A program made the translations under genes and the position numbers. DNA of 64,000 nucleotides. Origin: Aquamicrobium zhengzhouense. GTDB lineage: Bacteria; Pseudomonadota; Alphaproteobacteria; Rhizobiales; Rhizobiaceae. The notes beneath the pieces were generated by a model, which searched no databases, was not told the origin of the DNA, and was given only the letters and a program-made list of their open reading frames with translations. Location: the NCBI RefSeq assembly GCF_016124105.1, contig NZ_JADGMQ010000001.1, positions 590,248 to 654,247 on the forward strand, in the 5' to 3' direction. Below, in pieces: positions 63,760-64,000 of the stretch (position 1 is the stretch's first letter; each line of letters starts with the position of its first letter).

Positions 63760-64000
63760 GTGAGCAATGTCGGCTTTCGGGACGCCGCAAGCGGCAGTCG
63801 AACGGCCGGAAAGGTGGCGCATTGCGGTCAAAGTACAGTAGCCTGCTGAACGGCCGCTTTCCCGGCTTGGGCGCCCAGAAGCGGTCGGGCAGCTTGCCAC
63901 CCCATGCACGAACCCGCTTCGCGGGAGGGGTGCCACGGCCTGAGATGGCATAGTATTCTCAGCCTTTGAGCGGTAGCGGCGGTCGAGCCGACCGTGGAGT
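63760..64000. other. Right edge; no gene supported
   Basis: The last 240 bases contain short open frames on both strands without convincing protein features. The ORF-like stretch on the minus strand is rich in Pro, Ser and Arg and probably a shadow. The region may belong to sequence beyond the window. Confidence 0.4.

Larger units (their letters stand above)
37407..64000. mobile_element. Integrated element (ICE/plasmid-like) in radC; right end not in window
   Basis: The left boundary is set where radC sequence ends, about 37405-37410. An integrase gene reading inward follows at once. Cargo is a DUF1016 nuclease and a type II CBASS operon, then a maintenance block (ArdC, DUF2958, ParB-like, thermonuclease, strawberry-notch, Toprim, DUF2493) of the kind carried by alphaproteobacterial ICEs and plasmids. 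No conjugation (tra/trb, VirB) or replication genes appear, so transfer genes may lie beyond the right edge, or the element is not self-transmissible. The last 3 kb (LysR, ABM protein, recombinase remnant) may or may not belong to it. Confidence 0.6.

Noticed and set aside
63601..63951. 116-codon minus-strand frame at the right edge
   Set aside because: It overlaps the recombinase remnant and shows no ribosome site or recognisable domain.
37407..64000. Prophage
   Set aside because: No terminase, capsid, portal, tail or lysis genes are present; the genes fit an ICE or plasmid block.

Overview
The window is a stretch of alphaproteobacterial chromosome, most likely Hyphomicrobiales (Rhizobiales), carrying an integrated mobile element. 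The lineage call rests on a permuted two-piece tmRNA gene with the tag ANDNYAEARLAA, an adjacent alpha-type SspB, a BA14K-family protein, an HWE-family histidine kinase, DUF4169 and ribbon-helix-helix genes next to sspB, and the neighbourhood thyA-folA-hflK-hflC-degP / serB / miaA / ilvI-ilvH / ilvC. Genus and species cannot be read from this.

Bases 1 to 37.4 kb are mostly core genome. From the left they hold a partial FMN reductase, an HWE sensor kinase, a MacA-MacB type export operon, a Nudix/endonuclease-like pair, BA14K, ilvC with a TetR regulator, kup, pdxJ, a RecD-like helicase, a LysE exporter and ilvI-ilvH. The ilvIH operon has a visible attenuator: an 18-residue leader peptide rich in Ile, Leu and Val codons, a terminator, and a promoter so close that the leader mRNA is probably leaderless. 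Next come a HerA-like ATPase, miaA and serB (divergent, with overlapping start codons), the degP-hflC-hflK-folA-thyA cluster, ssrA with sspB, tRNA-Val, an L,D-transpeptidase, class I fumarase, a rhodanese, an Rrf2 regulator, an aldehyde dehydrogenase and map.

At about 37.4 kb the radC reading frame breaks right after its HNHP motif and a mobile element begins. The left arm has a tyrosine integrase overlapping a DUF1016/PDDEXK nuclease. A four-gene type II CBASS operon follows on the minus strand: CD-NTase, Cap2 (E2-E1), Cap3 (JAMM protease) and a Cap4-like nuclease-SAVED effector, each overlapping the next. A plasmid/ICE maintenance block then runs to 61.2 kb: ArdC, a frameshifted DUF2958 gene, a receiver protein, a large ParB-like protein, small unknowns, a thermonuclease, a 1451-residue methylase-helicase of the strawberry-notch type, a Toprim protein and a DUF2493 protein. 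The last 3 kb hold a LysR regulator facing a secreted double-ABM-domain protein, and a decayed serine-recombinase tail. The right end of the element is not in the window.

The most unusual structure is in the untranslated leaders of the maintenance block. Three genes (ardC, parB and the gene at 52686) share a roughly 80-base leader in which CCGTGACGG can pair with CCGTCGCGG. The second arm runs into the GGAG ribosome site, and the inner hairpin changes sequence but keeps pairing between copies. Several other genes there have a second type of leader, a strong hairpin running straight into a TTTCGTTTCAGGAG-like ribosome site. Together these suggest the block is controlled largely at the RNA level.
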